Position numbers and translations under genes: made by a program | From: an uncultured Aquimarina sp. | GTDB taxonomy: Bacteria; Bacteroidota; Bacteroidia; Flavobacteriales; Flavobacteriaceae | NCBI GenBank assembly: GCA_947500545.1 | Contig: CANMSO010000007.1 | Coordinates: 124,001 to 188,000 of the forward strand | DNA: 64,000 nt | Reading direction: 5' to 3' | Notes under the pieces: generated by a model | Told to the model about the DNA's origin: nothing | Database searches by the model: none | The model's input: only the letters and a program-made list of their open reading frames with translations | Shown: positions 1 through 8,709 of the stretch, in pieces | Layout of the letters: each line of letters starts with the position of its first letter | Numbering within the stretch: the first letter of the stretch is position 1

Positions 1-1
1 C

Positions 2-178
2 ATCGGTGGTGAAGGTCATAATCTCCAGGAGCACTCGATAGTATTAGTTAGAGGTGGAAGGGTAAAAGATTTACCAGGAGTTAGATATCACATTGTTCGT
101 GGAGCTTTAGACACCGCAGGTGTAGAAGGAAGAACGCAACGTAGATCTAAGTATGGTGCAAAACGCCCTAAGAAGTAA
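2..178 (+). CDS. rpsL: 30S ribosomal protein S12, 3' end only
   Basis: The window opens inside this gene; the frame starts at base 2 and gives 58 residues to a TAA. The visible part contains the S12 signatures LVRGGRVKDLPGVRYH and the basic end RRSKYGAKRPKK, which belong to the decoding-centre protein of the small subunit. It lies 23 bases upstream of rpsG, the usual str-operon order. The N-terminal part, including the first streptomycin-resistance loop, is outside the window. Identity is certain; only completeness is missing. Confidence 0.97.
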   Translation: MGGEGHNLQEHSIVLVRGGRVKDLPGVRYHIVRGALDTAGVEGRTQRRSKYGAKRPKK

Positions 179-201
179 TTAAAAAACTTTAAGAAGAAGA
201 C

Positions 202-678
202 ATGAGAAAAAGAAAGGCTAAAAAAAGACCAATTTTGCCAGATCCACGTTTTAACGATCAATTAGTGACTCGTTTCGTAAATATGATGATGTGGGATGGT
301 AAAAAGTCAACTGCTTTTAAAATTTTCTACGACGCAATTGATATTGTAGAAGAGAAAAAACAAAATGATGAAAAAACGTCATTAGAAATTTGGAAAGATG
401 CATTGTCTAATGTTATGCCACACGTAGAGGTAAGAAGCCGTCGTGTTGGTGGAGCTACTTTTCAGATTCCAAATCCAATCAGACCAGATCGTAAAATATC
501 TACCGCTATGAAGTGGTTGATTCAGTTTTCTCGTAAAAGAAACGAGAAATCTATGGCTCAAAAACTTGCTGCTGAAATTATTGCTGCAGAAAAAGAAGAA
601 GGAGCTGCGGTTAAGAAAAGAGTAGACACTCACAAAATGGCTGAGGCAAATAAAGCATTCTCACACTTTAGATTTTAA
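202..678 (+). CDS. rpsG: 30S ribosomal protein S7
   Basis: This 158-residue protein is the assembly-initiating S7 of the small-subunit head, contacting the E-site tRNA. The basic start MRKRKAKKRPI, the central VEVRSRRVGGATFQIP motif and the helical C-terminal half (KMAEANKAFSHFRF) are diagnostic and the length is normal. The ATG follows an A-rich leader with no Shine-Dalgarno, as usual in Bacteroidota. It sits between rpsL and fusA. S7 is the translational repressor of the str operon in E. coli; whether that holds here cannot be told from sequence. Confidence 0.98.
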   Translation: MRKRKAKKRPILPDPRFNDQLVTRFVNMMMWDGKKSTAFKIFYDAIDIVEEKKQNDEKTSLEIWKDALSNVMPHVEVRSRRVGGATFQIPNPIRPDRKISTAMKWLIQFSRKRNEKSMAQKLAAEIIAAEKEEGAAVKKRVDTHKMAEANKAFSHFRF

Positions 679-688
679 TCATTAAGAA

Positions 689-2815
689 ATGGCTAGAGAT
701 TTAAAATATACTAGAAATATAGGAATTGCTGCGCATATTGACGCGGGAAAAACTACAACAACTGAGCGTATCCTTTATTATACAGGGGTAAGTCATAAGA
801 TTGGTGAGGTGCATGATGGTGCGGCTACAATGGACTGGATGGAGCAAGAGCAGGAAAGAGGTATTACAATTACTTCTGCTGCTACTACTTGTGAGTGGAA
901 GTTCCCAACAGAAAATGGTCAGCCAGTAGATGATACTAAAGGTTATCATTTTAATATTATCGATACTCCGGGTCACGTTGATTTTACGGTTGAAGTTAAC
1001 CGTTCTCTTCGTGTTCTTGATGGATTGGTATTCTTGTTTAGCGCAGTTGATGGTGTAGAGCCACAATCAGAGACTAATTGGAGACTTGCCGATAATTATA
1101 AAGTTCCAAGAATAGGATTTGTTAATAAAATGGACCGTCAAGGGTCTAATTTTATGGAAGTATGTCAGCAAGTAAAAGATATGTTAGGTTCTAATGCGGT
1201 ACCTATTGTATTAAATATTGGTGACGAAGAAGATTTTAAAGGAATTGTTGATTTAGTAAAAAATCGTGCTATAGTATGGCATGAAGAAGGACAGGGATCA
1301 ACATTTGATGTTATTGATATTCCTGAAGACCTTAAGGAAGAAGCAAGAGTGCTTCGTGGTAAACTTATTGAAGAAGTTGCTGCATATGATGAAGATCTTC
1401 TTGAAAAATATATGGAAGACGAAGATTCGATTACAGAAGAAGAAGTGCATGCTGCACTTAGGGCTGCTGTAATGGATATGAGTATCATTCCTATGATCTG
1501 TGGATCTGCATTCAAAAATAAAGGTGTTCAATTCCTTTTGGATGCTGTGTGTCGTTACTTACCTTCACCAACTGATAAAGAGGGTATTGTGGGAGTAAAT
1601 CCTGATACGGATAAAGAAGAATTACGTAAACCAGATGTAAAAGAGCCTTTTGCTGCTTTAGCATTTAAAATTGCTACAGATCCTTTTGTAGGGCGTTTAG
1701 CATTCTTTAGAGCATACTCTGGTCGTTTAGATGCAGGTTCTTATGTGTTAAACAATCGTTCTGGTAAAAAAGAACGTATTTCACGTATCTATCAAATGCA
1801 TGCAAATAAGCAAAATGCAATCGATTATATAGAAGCTGGGGATATTGGAGCTGCTGTTGGATTTAAGTCTATCAAAACAGGAGATACACTTTCTGATGAA
1901 AAAAACCCTATTGTTTTAGAGTCTATGGACTTCCCTGATCCAGTAATTGGTATTGCGGTTGAGCCAAAAACTAAGGCTGATGTTGATAAATTGGGAATTG
2001 GTTTAGCAAAGTTAGCAGAAGAAGATCCTACATTTACTGTACGTTCTGACGAAGCTTCAGGACAAACTATAATATCTGGTATGGGTGAGCTTCACTTAGA
2101 CGTTATTGTAGATCGTTTAAAGCGCGAATTCAAAGTTGAAGTTAATCAAGGTCAACCACAGGTAGAGTATAAAGAAGCTATAACAGCTGCAGCAGATCAT
2201 AGAGAGGTTTATAAGAAGCAATCTGGTGGTCGTGGTAAATTCGCAGATATTGTATTTACTATCGAGCCTGCTGATGAAGGTGTTGTAGGGCTTCAATTCG
2301 AATCTACTATTAAAGGTGGTAATGTTCCTAAGGAATTTATCCCTTCAATTGAAAAAGGATTCAAAATGGCTATGGTAAATGGTCCATTGGCTGGATATGA
2401 GGTTGATTCTATGAAAGTTACATTAAAAGATGGTTCTTATCATGATGTGGATTCGGATCAACTATCTTTCGAATTAGCTGCCAAATTAGGTTTTAAAAAT
2501 TCAGCAAAAGCTGCTAAAGCCGTAATTATGGAGCCAATTATGAAACTAGAGGTTATCACTCCTGAAGAAAACATGGGTGATATCGTAGGTGACCTTAACC
2601 GTCGTAGAGGACAAGTAAGTGATATGGGTGATCGTGCAGGTGCGAAAACTGTAAAGGCTACCGTTCCACTTTCTGAGATGTTTGGATATGTTACAACATT
2701 AAGAACATTGTCATCAGGTAGAGCAACATCTACAATGGAATTTTCTCACTATGCTGAAACTCCTTCTAATATTTCAGAAGAAGTAATCGCAGCTGCAAAA
2801 GGAGTTAACGCTTAA
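689..2815 (+). CDS. fusA: Translation elongation factor G
   Basis: EF-G is the GTPase that drives tRNA-mRNA translocation. The 708-residue protein shows P-loop AAHIDAGKT at residues 14-22, switch II DTPGHVDF, the guanine-specificity NKMDR and SAF motifs, then domains II to V ending in the domain V region with GDLNRRRGQVSDM. Length is normal for the family. It begins 10 bases after rpsG and is followed 11 bases later by rpsJ, so str and S10 operons are joined. No tuf gene follows fusA, unlike in Proteobacteria; that fits Bacteroidota, where tuf lies elsewhere. Only one EF-G copy is visible, so whether a second paralogue exists cannot be judged. Confidence 0.98.
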   Translation: MARDLKYTRNIGIAAHIDAGKTTTTERILYYTGVSHKIGEVHDGAATMDWMEQEQERGITITSAATTCEWKFPTENGQPVDDTKGYHFNIIDTPGHVDFTVEVNRSLRVLDGLVFLFSAVDGVEPQSETNWRLADNYKVPRIGFVNKMDRQGSNFMEVCQQVKDMLGSNAVPIVLNIGDEEDFKGIVDLVKNRAIVWHEEGQGSTFDVIDIPEDLKEEARVLRGKLIEEVAAYDEDLLEKYMEDEDSITEEEVHAALRAAVMDMSIIPMICGSAFKNKGVQFLLDAVCRYLPSPTDKEGIVGVNPDTDKEELRKPDVKEPFAALAFKIATDPFVGRLAFFRAYSGRLDAGSYVLNNRSGKKERISRIYQMHANKQNAIDYIEAGDIGAAVGFKSIKTGDTLSDEKNPIVLESMDFPDPVIGIAVEPKTKADVDKLGIGLAKLAEEDPTFTVRSDEASGQTIISGMGELHLDVIVDRLKREFKVEVNQGQPQVEYKEAITAAADHREVYKKQSGGRGKFADIVFTIEPADEGVVGLQFESTIKGGNVPKEFIPSIEKGFKMAMVNGPLAGYEVDSMKVTLKDGSYHDVDSDQLSFELAAKLGFKNSAKAAKAVIMEPIMKLEVITPEENMGDIVGDLNRRRGQVSDMGDRAGAKTVKATVPLSEMFGYVTTLRTLSSGRATSTMEFSHYAETPSNISEEVIAAAKGVNA

Positions 2816-2826
2816 TTATTACAGAA

Positions 2827-3132
2827 ATGAGTCAAAAAATTAGAATAAAACTAAAATCTTACGATCATAATTTGGTAGATAAGTCTGCTGAGAAAATCGT
2901 AAAGACGGTAAAGAGTACTGGAGCTGTAGTAACAGGACCAATTCCATTGCCAACACATAAGAAGATTTTTACAGTGCTTCGTTCACCACACGTAAACAAA
3001 AAATCCAGAGAGCAGTTTCAATTAAGTTCTTATAAAAGACTTTTGGATATTTATAGCTCTTCTTCAAAAACGATTGATGCGTTGATGAAGTTGGAATTAC
3101 CAAGTGGAGTTGAAGTTGAAATCAAAGTGTGA
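2827..3132 (+). CDS. rpsJ: 30S ribosomal protein S10
   Basis: This 101-residue protein is S10 of the small-subunit head, also the NusE antitermination partner of NusB. It starts MSQKIRIKLKSYDHNLVD and carries the conserved TGPIPLPTHKKIFTVLRSPHVNK loop, split here over residues 35-57. It is 11 bases after fusA, and the following gap to rplC is 148 bases with a terminator-like hairpin, so rpsJ may end one transcriptional unit even though it founds the S10 operon elsewhere. Confidence 0.98.
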   Translation: MSQKIRIKLKSYDHNLVDKSAEKIVKTVKSTGAVVTGPIPLPTHKKIFTVLRSPHVNKKSREQFQLSSYKRLLDIYSSSSKTIDALMKLELPSGVEVEIKV

Positions 3133-3280
3133 TATAACTTTAAAGTAAGAAGTCTTACGATAAAATGTCCCAAGCTTTGTGCGAGGGAAAAACGGCAAAA
3201 AAATACATTCAGGGTTGAAGTATTTTGACCCTGTTTTTTTGCAAATACTTAAAGAGAATACTAATTAATAATTAATAAAT
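3133..3280 (+). promoter_or_regulatory. Structured leader between rpsJ and rplC
   Basis: The 148-base gap folds into three possible stem-loops: GTAAG/CTTAC at 3145-3158, TCCC/GGGA at 3168-3188 and CAGGGT/ACCCTG at 3210-3233, the last followed by seven T. An alternative pairing of AAAATAC (3200-3206) with GTATTTT (3220-3226) would exclude the last stem. This is the layout of a transcription attenuator controlling the L3-L4-L23 genes. The inverted repeats are seen directly; regulation by a ribosomal protein such as L4 is inferred from the E. coli S10 leader. Confidence 0.5.
3210..3240 (+). terminator. Terminator-like hairpin inside the ribosomal protein cluster
   Basis: CAGGGT at 3210-3215 pairs with ACCCTG at 3228-3233 around a 12-base loop, followed by T at 3234-3240. 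The 6-bp stem is short, so termination would be partial. It lies between rpsJ and rplC and fits an attenuator better than a full operon end. Confidence 0.5.
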
Positions 3281-3898
3281 ATGTCTGGGTTAATAGGAAA
3301 AAAGATCGGTATGACCAGCATCTTCGACGAAAATGGAAAAAACATTCCATGTACGGTGATCGAAGCTGGGCCATGCGTTGTTACCCAAGTCAGAACTGAA
3401 GAGATTGACGGCTATGAAGGCGTTCAATTAGGTTTCGATGACAAAGCAGACAAAAATGCTACTAAAGCGGCTTTGGGTCACTTTAAAAAAGCAGGAACTG
3501 TTGCTAAACGTAAAGTTGTTGAATTCAAAGGTTTTGAGGAGGAGTACAAATTAGGAGATACGGTAACAGTAGAGCATTTTACTGAAGGAGAATTTGTTGA
3601 TGTTTCAGCAACTTCAAAAGGAAAAGGTTTTCAAGGTGTTGTTAAAAGACATGGCTTTGGTGGTGTTGGACAAGCGACACACGGTCAACATAACCGTCTT
3701 AGGGCTCCTGGTTCGATAGGTGCTGCATCTTATCCTGCAAGAGTTTTCAAAGGAATGAAAATGGCAGGAAGAATGGGTGGAGAAAAAGTAAAAGTTCAAA
3801 ACTTAAGAGTGTTAAAGGTAGTTCCTGAAAAGAACTTACTAGTTGTTAAAGGATGTGTTCCTGGACATAAAAACGCTTATGTAACGATTCAGAAGTAA
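3281..3898 (+). CDS. rplC: 50S ribosomal protein L3
   Basis: This 205-residue protein is L3, an early large-subunit assembly protein reaching the peptidyl-transferase centre. It starts MSGLIGKKIGMTSIFDENG and contains the central loop KGFQGVVKRHGFGGVGQATHG and the GRMGGEKVKVQNL motif. The Gln in that loop that is N5-methylated in E. coli (by PrmB) is present. Its TAA shares one base with the ATG of rplD, so the two are translationally coupled. Confidence 0.98.
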   Translation: MSGLIGKKIGMTSIFDENGKNIPCTVIEAGPCVVTQVRTEEIDGYEGVQLGFDDKADKNATKAALGHFKKAGTVAKRKVVEFKGFEEEYKLGDTVTVEHFTEGEFVDVSATSKGKGFQGVVKRHGFGGVGQATHGQHNRLRAPGSIGAASYPARVFKGMKMAGRMGGEKVKVQNLRVLKVVPEKNLLVVKGCVPGHKNAYVTIQK

Positions 3899-4527
3899 TG
3901 AAAGTAGCGGTAATTGATATAAACGGAAAAGAAACAGGAAGAAAGGCAGACCTTTCAGACGCTGTTTTCGGTATAGAACCAAACGATCATGCGGTGTATT
4001 TAGATGTGAAACAATATCTTGCAAATCAACGTCAAGGTACTCACAAAGCTAAGGAGCGTGCTGAGATTACTGGTAGTACCAGAAAGATCAAGAAACAAAA
4101 AGGAACTGGTACCGCCAGAGCTGGTAGTATCAAGTCTCCTGTGTTTAAAGGAGGGGGTAGAGTATTTGGTCCAAGACCTCGTAACTACTCATTCAAATTA
4201 AATAAGAACTTAAAAAGATTAGCTCGTAAATCTGCGTTAAGTATTAAGGCAAATGACAAAGCAATTACGGTTGTGGAGGATTTTACTTTTGATACAGTAA
4301 AAACTAAGAATTTTACCGCTGTTTTGAAGTCTTTAGGGCTTGAAAACAAAAAGTCTTTGTTTGTGTTGGCTGAGTCAAATAAAAATGTATATTTGTCGTC
4401 ACGCAATTTAAAAAGCTCAGAAGTTGTAACTTCTTCAGAATTAAGTACTTACAAAATACTTAATGCTAATAATGTTATACTTCTTGAGAGTTCTTTGAAA
4501 GGAATTGAAACGAATTTAAGTAAATAG
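3898..4527 (+). CDS. rplD: 50S ribosomal protein L4
   Basis: L4 lines the peptide exit tunnel. The 209 residues include the tunnel-loop segment KKQKGTGTARAGSIKSP and FGPRPRNYSFKLNKN, then an alpha/beta C-terminal domain. The ATG overlaps the rplC stop codon by one base. In E. coli L4 represses its own operon; here the candidate target would be the structured gap upstream of rplC, which is an inference. Confidence 0.98.
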   Translation: MKVAVIDINGKETGRKADLSDAVFGIEPNDHAVYLDVKQYLANQRQGTHKAKERAEITGSTRKIKKQKGTGTARAGSIKSPVFKGGGRVFGPRPRNYSFKLNKNLKRLARKSALSIKANDKAITVVEDFTFDTVKTKNFTAVLKSLGLENKKSLFVLAESNKNVYLSSRNLKSSEVVTSSELSTYKILNANNVILLESSLKGIETNLSK

Positions 4528-4532
4528 AAGCC

Positions 4533-4823
4533 ATGAGTATCTTAATAAAACCTATTATTACGGAAAAGGCTACTGCAGAAAGTGAAGTGTTTAATCGCTA
4601 TGGTTTTGTGGTAGATAAGAAAGCGAATAAGGTAGAGATCAAAAAAGCAGTTGAAGCTGCTTATGGTGTATCTGTAACTAAAGTTCGTACAATAAATGTT
4701 CGTCCAGATCGTAAAACTCGTTATACAAAAACGGGTATGGTCTCTGGTAAAACAAGTGCTTATAAAAAAGCAATTGTACAGGTGGCGGACGGTGAAGTAA
4801 TTGATTTATATAGTAATCTTTAA
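4533..4823 (+). CDS. rplW: 50S ribosomal protein L23
   Basis: This 96-residue protein is L23, located at the tunnel exit, where trigger factor and SRP dock. It starts MSILIKPIITEKATAESE and has the VDKKANKVEIKKAVE strand-helix region and VRTINVRPDRKTRY loop. Spacing to rplD is 5 bases and to rplB 9 bases. Length is normal, with no extension. Confidence 0.98.
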   Translation: MSILIKPIITEKATAESEVFNRYGFVVDKKANKVEIKKAVEAAYGVSVTKVRTINVRPDRKTRYTKTGMVSGKTSAYKKAIVQVADGEVIDLYSNL

Positions 4824-4832
4824 GACTAAAAA

Positions 4833-5657
4833 ATGTCAGTAAGAAAATTAAAACCAATTACCCCAGGTCAGCGTTTTAGAGTAGTAAATGGGTATGACGC
4901 CATTACTACTGATAAGCCGGAGAAGAGTTTATTAGCTCCGAAAAAAAGATCTGGAGGTAGAAACAGTCAAGGAAAAATGACTATGCGCTACAAAGGTGGT
5001 GGTCATAAAAGAAGGTATCGTGTTATTGATTTTAAACGTGACAAGCAAGGAATCCCTGCTACCGTTGCAACAATAGAATATGATCCAAATAGAACTGCAT
5101 TTATAGCGCTTGTGAATTACCAAGATGGTGAAAAGCGTTATGTTATCGCTCAAAATGGTCTACAAGTTGGTCAAAATATCGTTTCTGGTGCTAATATTGC
5201 TCCAGAAATAGGTAATGCAATGCCGCTTAGTGATATTCCATTAGGTACAATTATTTCTTGTATAGAATTACGACCGGGACAAGGTGCTGTTATGGCGCGT
5301 AGTGCTGGTTCATTTGCTCAGCTTATGGCTAGAGATGGTAAGTTTGCTACGGTAAAGTTGCCTTCTGGTGAAGTGAGAATGATACTGGTTAATTGTGTTG
5401 CAACTATCGGTGCTATATCTAACAGTGATCATCAGTTGATCGTTGGTGGTAAAGCGGGTAGAACAAGATGGTTAGGTCGTCGTCCGCGTACAAGACCTGT
5501 AGCGATGAACCCTGTCGATCACCCAATGGGTGGTGGTGAAGGACGTTCTTCTGGAGGTCACCCACGTTCTAGAAAAGGTCTTCCTGCTAAAGGGTATAGA
5601 ACCCGTTCTAAGACGAAAGCGAGTAATAAATATATTGTAGAACGTAGAAAGAAATAA
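4833..5657 (+). CDS. rplB: 50S ribosomal protein L2
   Basis: L2 is needed for subunit association and peptidyl-transferase assembly. The 274 residues carry the GGGHKRRYRVIDFKRDK motif near the start and the highly conserved C-terminal block VAMNPVDHPMGGGEGRSSG, with the His of the NPVDHP loop intact. The basic tail ends KYIVERRKK. It is 7 bases before rpsS. Confidence 0.98.
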   Translation: MSVRKLKPITPGQRFRVVNGYDAITTDKPEKSLLAPKKRSGGRNSQGKMTMRYKGGGHKRRYRVIDFKRDKQGIPATVATIEYDPNRTAFIALVNYQDGEKRYVIAQNGLQVGQNIVSGANIAPEIGNAMPLSDIPLGTIISCIELRPGQGAVMARSAGSFAQLMARDGKFATVKLPSGEVRMILVNCVATIGAISNSDHQLIVGGKAGRTRWLGRRPRTRPVAMNPVDHPMGGGEGRSSGGHPRSRKGLPAKGYRTRSKTKASNKYIVERRKK

Positions 5658-5664
5658 TTAAGAT

Positions 5665-5943
5665 ATGGCACGTTCATTAAAAAAAGGACCTTACGTTCAC
5701 TATAAGTTAGAGAAAAAAGTAGCTGCAAATGTAGAAGCTAATAAAAAGTCTGTTATTAAGACTTGGTCTAGAGCATCTATGATTACTCCTGACTTTGTAG
5801 GGCAAACAATTGCAGTTCATAATGGTCGACAGTTTGTTCCAGTATATGTTACTGAGAATATGGTAGGTCATAAATTAGGAGAGTTTTCGCCAACACGTTC
5901 ATTTAGAGGACACGCTGGTGCTAAAAATAAAGGTAAAAAATAA
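5665..5943 (+). CDS. rpsS: 30S ribosomal protein S19
   Basis: This 92-residue protein is S19 of the small-subunit head, next to S13. It starts MARSLKKGPYVHYKLEKK and contains IKTWSRASMITPDFVGQT and the conserved end GEFSPTRSFRGHAG. Position between rplB and rplV is the canonical S10 order. Confidence 0.98.
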   Translation: MARSLKKGPYVHYKLEKKVAANVEANKKSVIKTWSRASMITPDFVGQTIAVHNGRQFVPVYVTENMVGHKLGEFSPTRSFRGHAGAKNKGKK

Positions 5944-5951
5944 TTTAAGTC

Positions 5952-6359
5952 ATGGGAGTTCGTAAAAGAGAAATGGCAGAAAGAATTAAGGAAGACAAAA
6001 AGCAAGTTGCTTTTGCTAAGCTTAATAACTGCCCTACGTCACCTCGTAAGATGCGTTTAGTTGCAGATTTAGTTCGTGGTGAAAAAGTTGAAAAGGCGCT
6101 TCATATTCTTAGATTTAACCCTAAAGAAGCATCACGTCGTTTAGAGAAGTTATTGCTTTCTGCAATAGCTAACTGGCAGGCGAAAAATGAAGACGCAAGC
6201 ATTGAAGATGCTGATCTTTTTGTAAAAGAGATTCGTGTAGACGGAGGAAGTATGTTAAAAAGACTTCGTCCTGCTCCACAGGGTCGCGCACACAGAATAA
6301 GAAAACGCTCTAACCACGTTACTATAGTGGTTGCAGCAAACAATAATACACAAAGCTAA
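5952..6359 (+). CDS. rplV: 50S ribosomal protein L22
   Basis: L22 contributes an extended loop to the exit tunnel near the macrolide site. The 135-residue protein has an N-terminal extension of about 15 charged residues (MGVRKREMAERIKEDKK) before the usual core, then SPRKMRLVADLVRG and the tunnel-loop region LKRLRPAPQGRAHRIRKRS. An alternative start at the Met of MAERIKED (base 5982) would give a 125-residue product; the upstream ATG is kept because it follows rpsS by 8 bases. Confidence 0.95.
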   Translation: MGVRKREMAERIKEDKKQVAFAKLNNCPTSPRKMRLVADLVRGEKVEKALHILRFNPKEASRRLEKLLLSAIANWQAKNEDASIEDADLFVKEIRVDGGSMLKRLRPAPQGRAHRIRKRSNHVTIVVAANNNTQS

Positions 6360-6367
6360 TATAAACT

Positions 6368-7093
6368 ATGGGACAGAAGACAAATCCAATCGGAAATCGC
6401 CTTGGTATCATCAGAGGATGGGAATCCAACTGGTATGGAGGTAATGACTACGGTGATAAACTCGCCGAAGACGATAAGATTAGAAAGTATGTACACGCAC
6501 GTTTATCAAAAGCTAGTGTATCTAGAGTGATTATTGAGCGTACGCTTAAACTTGTAACCGTTACTATCACTACAGCCAGACCTGGTATTATTATCGGTAA
6601 AGGAGGTCAAGAGGTAGACAAGTTGAAAGAAGAGCTTAAGAAAATTACTGAAAAGGAAGTTCAGATCAATATTTTTGAAATCAAAAGACCAGAACTTGAT
6701 GCGTTTTTGGTTGGATCTAGTGTAGCAAGACAGATAGAAAGTCGTATTTCTTATCGTCGTGCTATTAAAATGGCTATTGCCGCTGCAATTCGAATGAATG
6801 CAGAAGGTATTAAGATTCAGATTTCAGGGCGTTTGAATGGGGCAGAAATGGCGCGTTCAGAGTCTTATAAAGAAGGTCGTATTCCTTTGTCAACATTTAG
6901 AGCTGACATAGATTATGCTTTAGTAGAAGCACATACTACTTATGGTAGATTAGGTGTTAAAGTATGGATTATGAAAGGCGAAGTATATGGTAAAAGAGAG
7001 CTTTCTCCTTTAGTTGGTTTATCCAAAAAACAAGGAAAAGGTGATAGAGGTAGCCGTGGAGGTGATAAGAACAAGTCACGTCGTAGAAAGTAA
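6368..7093 (+). CDS. rpsC: 30S ribosomal protein S3
   Basis: S3 forms the mRNA entry site. In 241 residues it has the N-terminal MGQKTNPIGNRLGIIRGWES block, a KH domain with ARPGIIIGKGGQEVDKLK, and the C-terminal domain SGRLNGAEMARSE followed by a basic tail GSRGGDKNKSRRRK. It follows rplV by 8 bases and precedes rplP. Confidence 0.98.
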   Translation: MGQKTNPIGNRLGIIRGWESNWYGGNDYGDKLAEDDKIRKYVHARLSKASVSRVIIERTLKLVTVTITTARPGIIIGKGGQEVDKLKEELKKITEKEVQINIFEIKRPELDAFLVGSSVARQIESRISYRRAIKMAIAAAIRMNAEGIKIQISGRLNGAEMARSESYKEGRIPLSTFRADIDYALVEAHTTYGRLGVKVWIMKGEVYGKRELSPLVGLSKKQGKGDRGSRGGDKNKSRRRK

Positions 7094-7113
7094 TTTTTTA
7101 AAGTAAATTAACA

Positions 7114-7533
7114 ATGTTACAGCCTAAAAGAACAAAATTCCGTAAGCAACAAAAAGGACGTATGAAAGGTCTTTCTCAAAGAGGACATACACTTTCTAAT
7201 GGTACTTTCGGAATCAAATCATTAGATTCAAGTTTTGTTACTGCTAGACAAATTGAGGCAGCTCGTATTTCTGCTACTCGTTATATGAAAAGAGAAGGTT
7301 CTCTGTGGATTAAAATTTTCCCAGACAAGCCAATAACTAAGAAACCTCTTGAAGTACGTATGGGTAAAGGAAAAGGTGCTGTTGAGTATTGGGCAGCAGT
7401 AGTGAAACCAGGAAGAATATTATTTGAAATCAGTGGTGTGCCATATGATGTAGCAAAAGAGGCATTACGTCTTGCTGCTCAGAAGCTACCTGTGAAAACT
7501 AAGTTTATTGTATCAAGAACCTATCAAGGTTAA
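7114..7533 (+). CDS. rplP: 50S ribosomal protein L16
   Basis: L16 stabilises A-site tRNA in the large subunit. The 139 residues start MLQPKRTKFRKQQKGRMKG and include IFPDKPITKKPLEVRMGKGKG and the C-terminal AAQKLPVKTKFIV. The Arg in the RMGKGKG loop that is hydroxylated in E. coli (Arg81 by YcfD) is present. Spacing to rpsC is 20 bases. Confidence 0.98.
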   Translation: MLQPKRTKFRKQQKGRMKGLSQRGHTLSNGTFGIKSLDSSFVTARQIEAARISATRYMKREGSLWIKIFPDKPITKKPLEVRMGKGKGAVEYWAAVVKPGRILFEISGVPYDVAKEALRLAAQKLPVKTKFIVSRTYQG

Positions 7534-7547
7534 ATTCGAAAGAGACT

Positions 7548-7742
7548 ATGAAACAATCACAAGTAAAAGAATCGTCTACAGCTGAATTACAAGAGGAACT
7601 TGGTAAAACTCGTAAAGAATATTCAGATTTAAGAATGGCTCACGCTATGTCTCCGCTAGAAAATCCTTTACAACTGCGTAAAGTAAGAAGATCTATTGCA
7701 AGAATGGCAACTGAGTTAACAAAAAGAGAATTAAACGGTTAA
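7548..7742 (+). CDS. rpmC: 50S ribosomal protein L29
   Basis: This 64-residue two-helix protein is L29, near the tunnel exit beside L23. It shows STAELQEELGKTRKEYSDLR and the conserved NPLQLRKVRRSIARMATEL helix. It lies between rplP and rpsQ, in the canonical position. Confidence 0.97.
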   Translation: MKQSQVKESSTAELQEELGKTRKEYSDLRMAHAMSPLENPLQLRKVRRSIARMATELTKRELNG

Positions 7743-7754
7743 TTCTGCTGAAAG

Positions 7755-8012
7755 ATGGAAAAAAGAAACTTAAGAAAAGAACGTATAGGAGTTGTTACTA
7801 GTAACAAAATGCAGAAATCAATCGTGGTTGCTGAAGTTAAAAAAGTAAAACATCCTATGTACGGAAAGTTCGTGTTAAAAACGAAAAAATACGTTGCACA
7901 CGACGAGAAAAATGACTGCAATATTGGTGATACTGTAAAGATCATGGAAACAAGACCTATGAGTAAAACCAAGTGCTGGAGATTAGTAGAAGTAATTGAA
8001 AGAGCGAAGTAA
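7755..8012 (+). CDS. rpsQ: 30S ribosomal protein S17
   Basis: This 85-residue OB-fold protein is S17, a primary 16S rRNA binder. It starts MEKRNLRKERIGVVTSNKM and has the VKHPMYGKFVLKTKKYVAHD block and TVKIMETRPMSKTKCWRLVE end. It is 12 bases after rpmC and 2 bases before rplN. Confidence 0.98.
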   Translation: MEKRNLRKERIGVVTSNKMQKSIVVAEVKKVKHPMYGKFVLKTKKYVAHDEKNDCNIGDTVKIMETRPMSKTKCWRLVEVIERAK

Positions 8013-8014
8013 TT

Positions 8015-8383
8015 ATGGTACAACAAGAGTCTAGATTAAAGGTAGCCGATAACACAGGTGGTAAAGAAGTTTTAGTTATTCGTGTTTTAGGTGGTACAGG
8101 AAGAAGATACGCCTCTGTAGGAGACAAAATCGTTGTCAGTGTAAAAGAAGCAACTCCAAATGGTAATATCAAAAAAGGAGCGGTTTCAACTGCAGTTGTA
8201 GTTCGTACTAAAAAAGAAGTGCGCAGACCAGATGGTTCTTATATTCGTTTTGATGATAATGCATGTGTTCTTTTGAACCCTGCAGGCGAAATGAGAGGAA
8301 CACGTGTTTTTGGTCCTGTTGCAAGAGAGCTTCGTGATAAACAGTTCATGAAGATTGTTTCACTAGCGCCAGAAGTGCTTTAA
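8015..8383 (+). CDS. rplN: 50S ribosomal protein L14
   Basis: L14 sits at the subunit interface and is the RsfS docking site. The 122 residues begin MVQQESRLKVADNTGGKEV and include the RRPDGSYIRFDDNACVL strand and GTRVFGPVARELRDK. Length matches the family exactly. Confidence 0.98.
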   Translation: MVQQESRLKVADNTGGKEVLVIRVLGGTGRRYASVGDKIVVSVKEATPNGNIKKGAVSTAVVVRTKKEVRRPDGSYIRFDDNACVLLNPAGEMRGTRVFGPVARELRDKQFMKIVSLAPEVL

Positions 8384-8395
8384 ATATTTTTAAAG

Positions 8396-8707
8396 ATGAC
8401 AAAGCTAAAGATAAAATCAGGAGATACAGTACGTGTTACTGCTGGAGACAATAAAGGTCAAGAGGGTACGGTACAGAAAGTATTGAAAGATAAGAACAAG
8501 GCGATCGTAGAAGGTGTTAACCTAGTGTCTAAACACCAGAAGCCTAGTGCTACTAATCCACAGGGTGGTATTGTAAAGCAAGAAGCACCTATTCATATTT
8601 CTAACTTAACATTGTTAACTTCTAAAGGAGAAGCAACTAGAGTTGGGTATAGAGTAGAAGGAGATAAGAAAGTGAGATTTTCTAAAAAATCTAATGAAGT
8701 AATATAA
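8396..8707 (+). CDS. rplX: 50S ribosomal protein L24
   Basis: This 103-residue KOW-domain protein is the assembly initiator L24. It shows IKSGDTVRVTAGDNKGQEG at the start and KHQKPSATNPQGGIVKQEAP in the hairpin near the tunnel exit. It ends 2 bases before rplE. Confidence 0.97.
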   Translation: MTKLKIKSGDTVRVTAGDNKGQEGTVQKVLKDKNKAIVEGVNLVSKHQKPSATNPQGGIVKQEAPIHISNLTLLTSKGEATRVGYRVEGDKKVRFSKKSNEVI

Positions 8708-8709
8708 TT

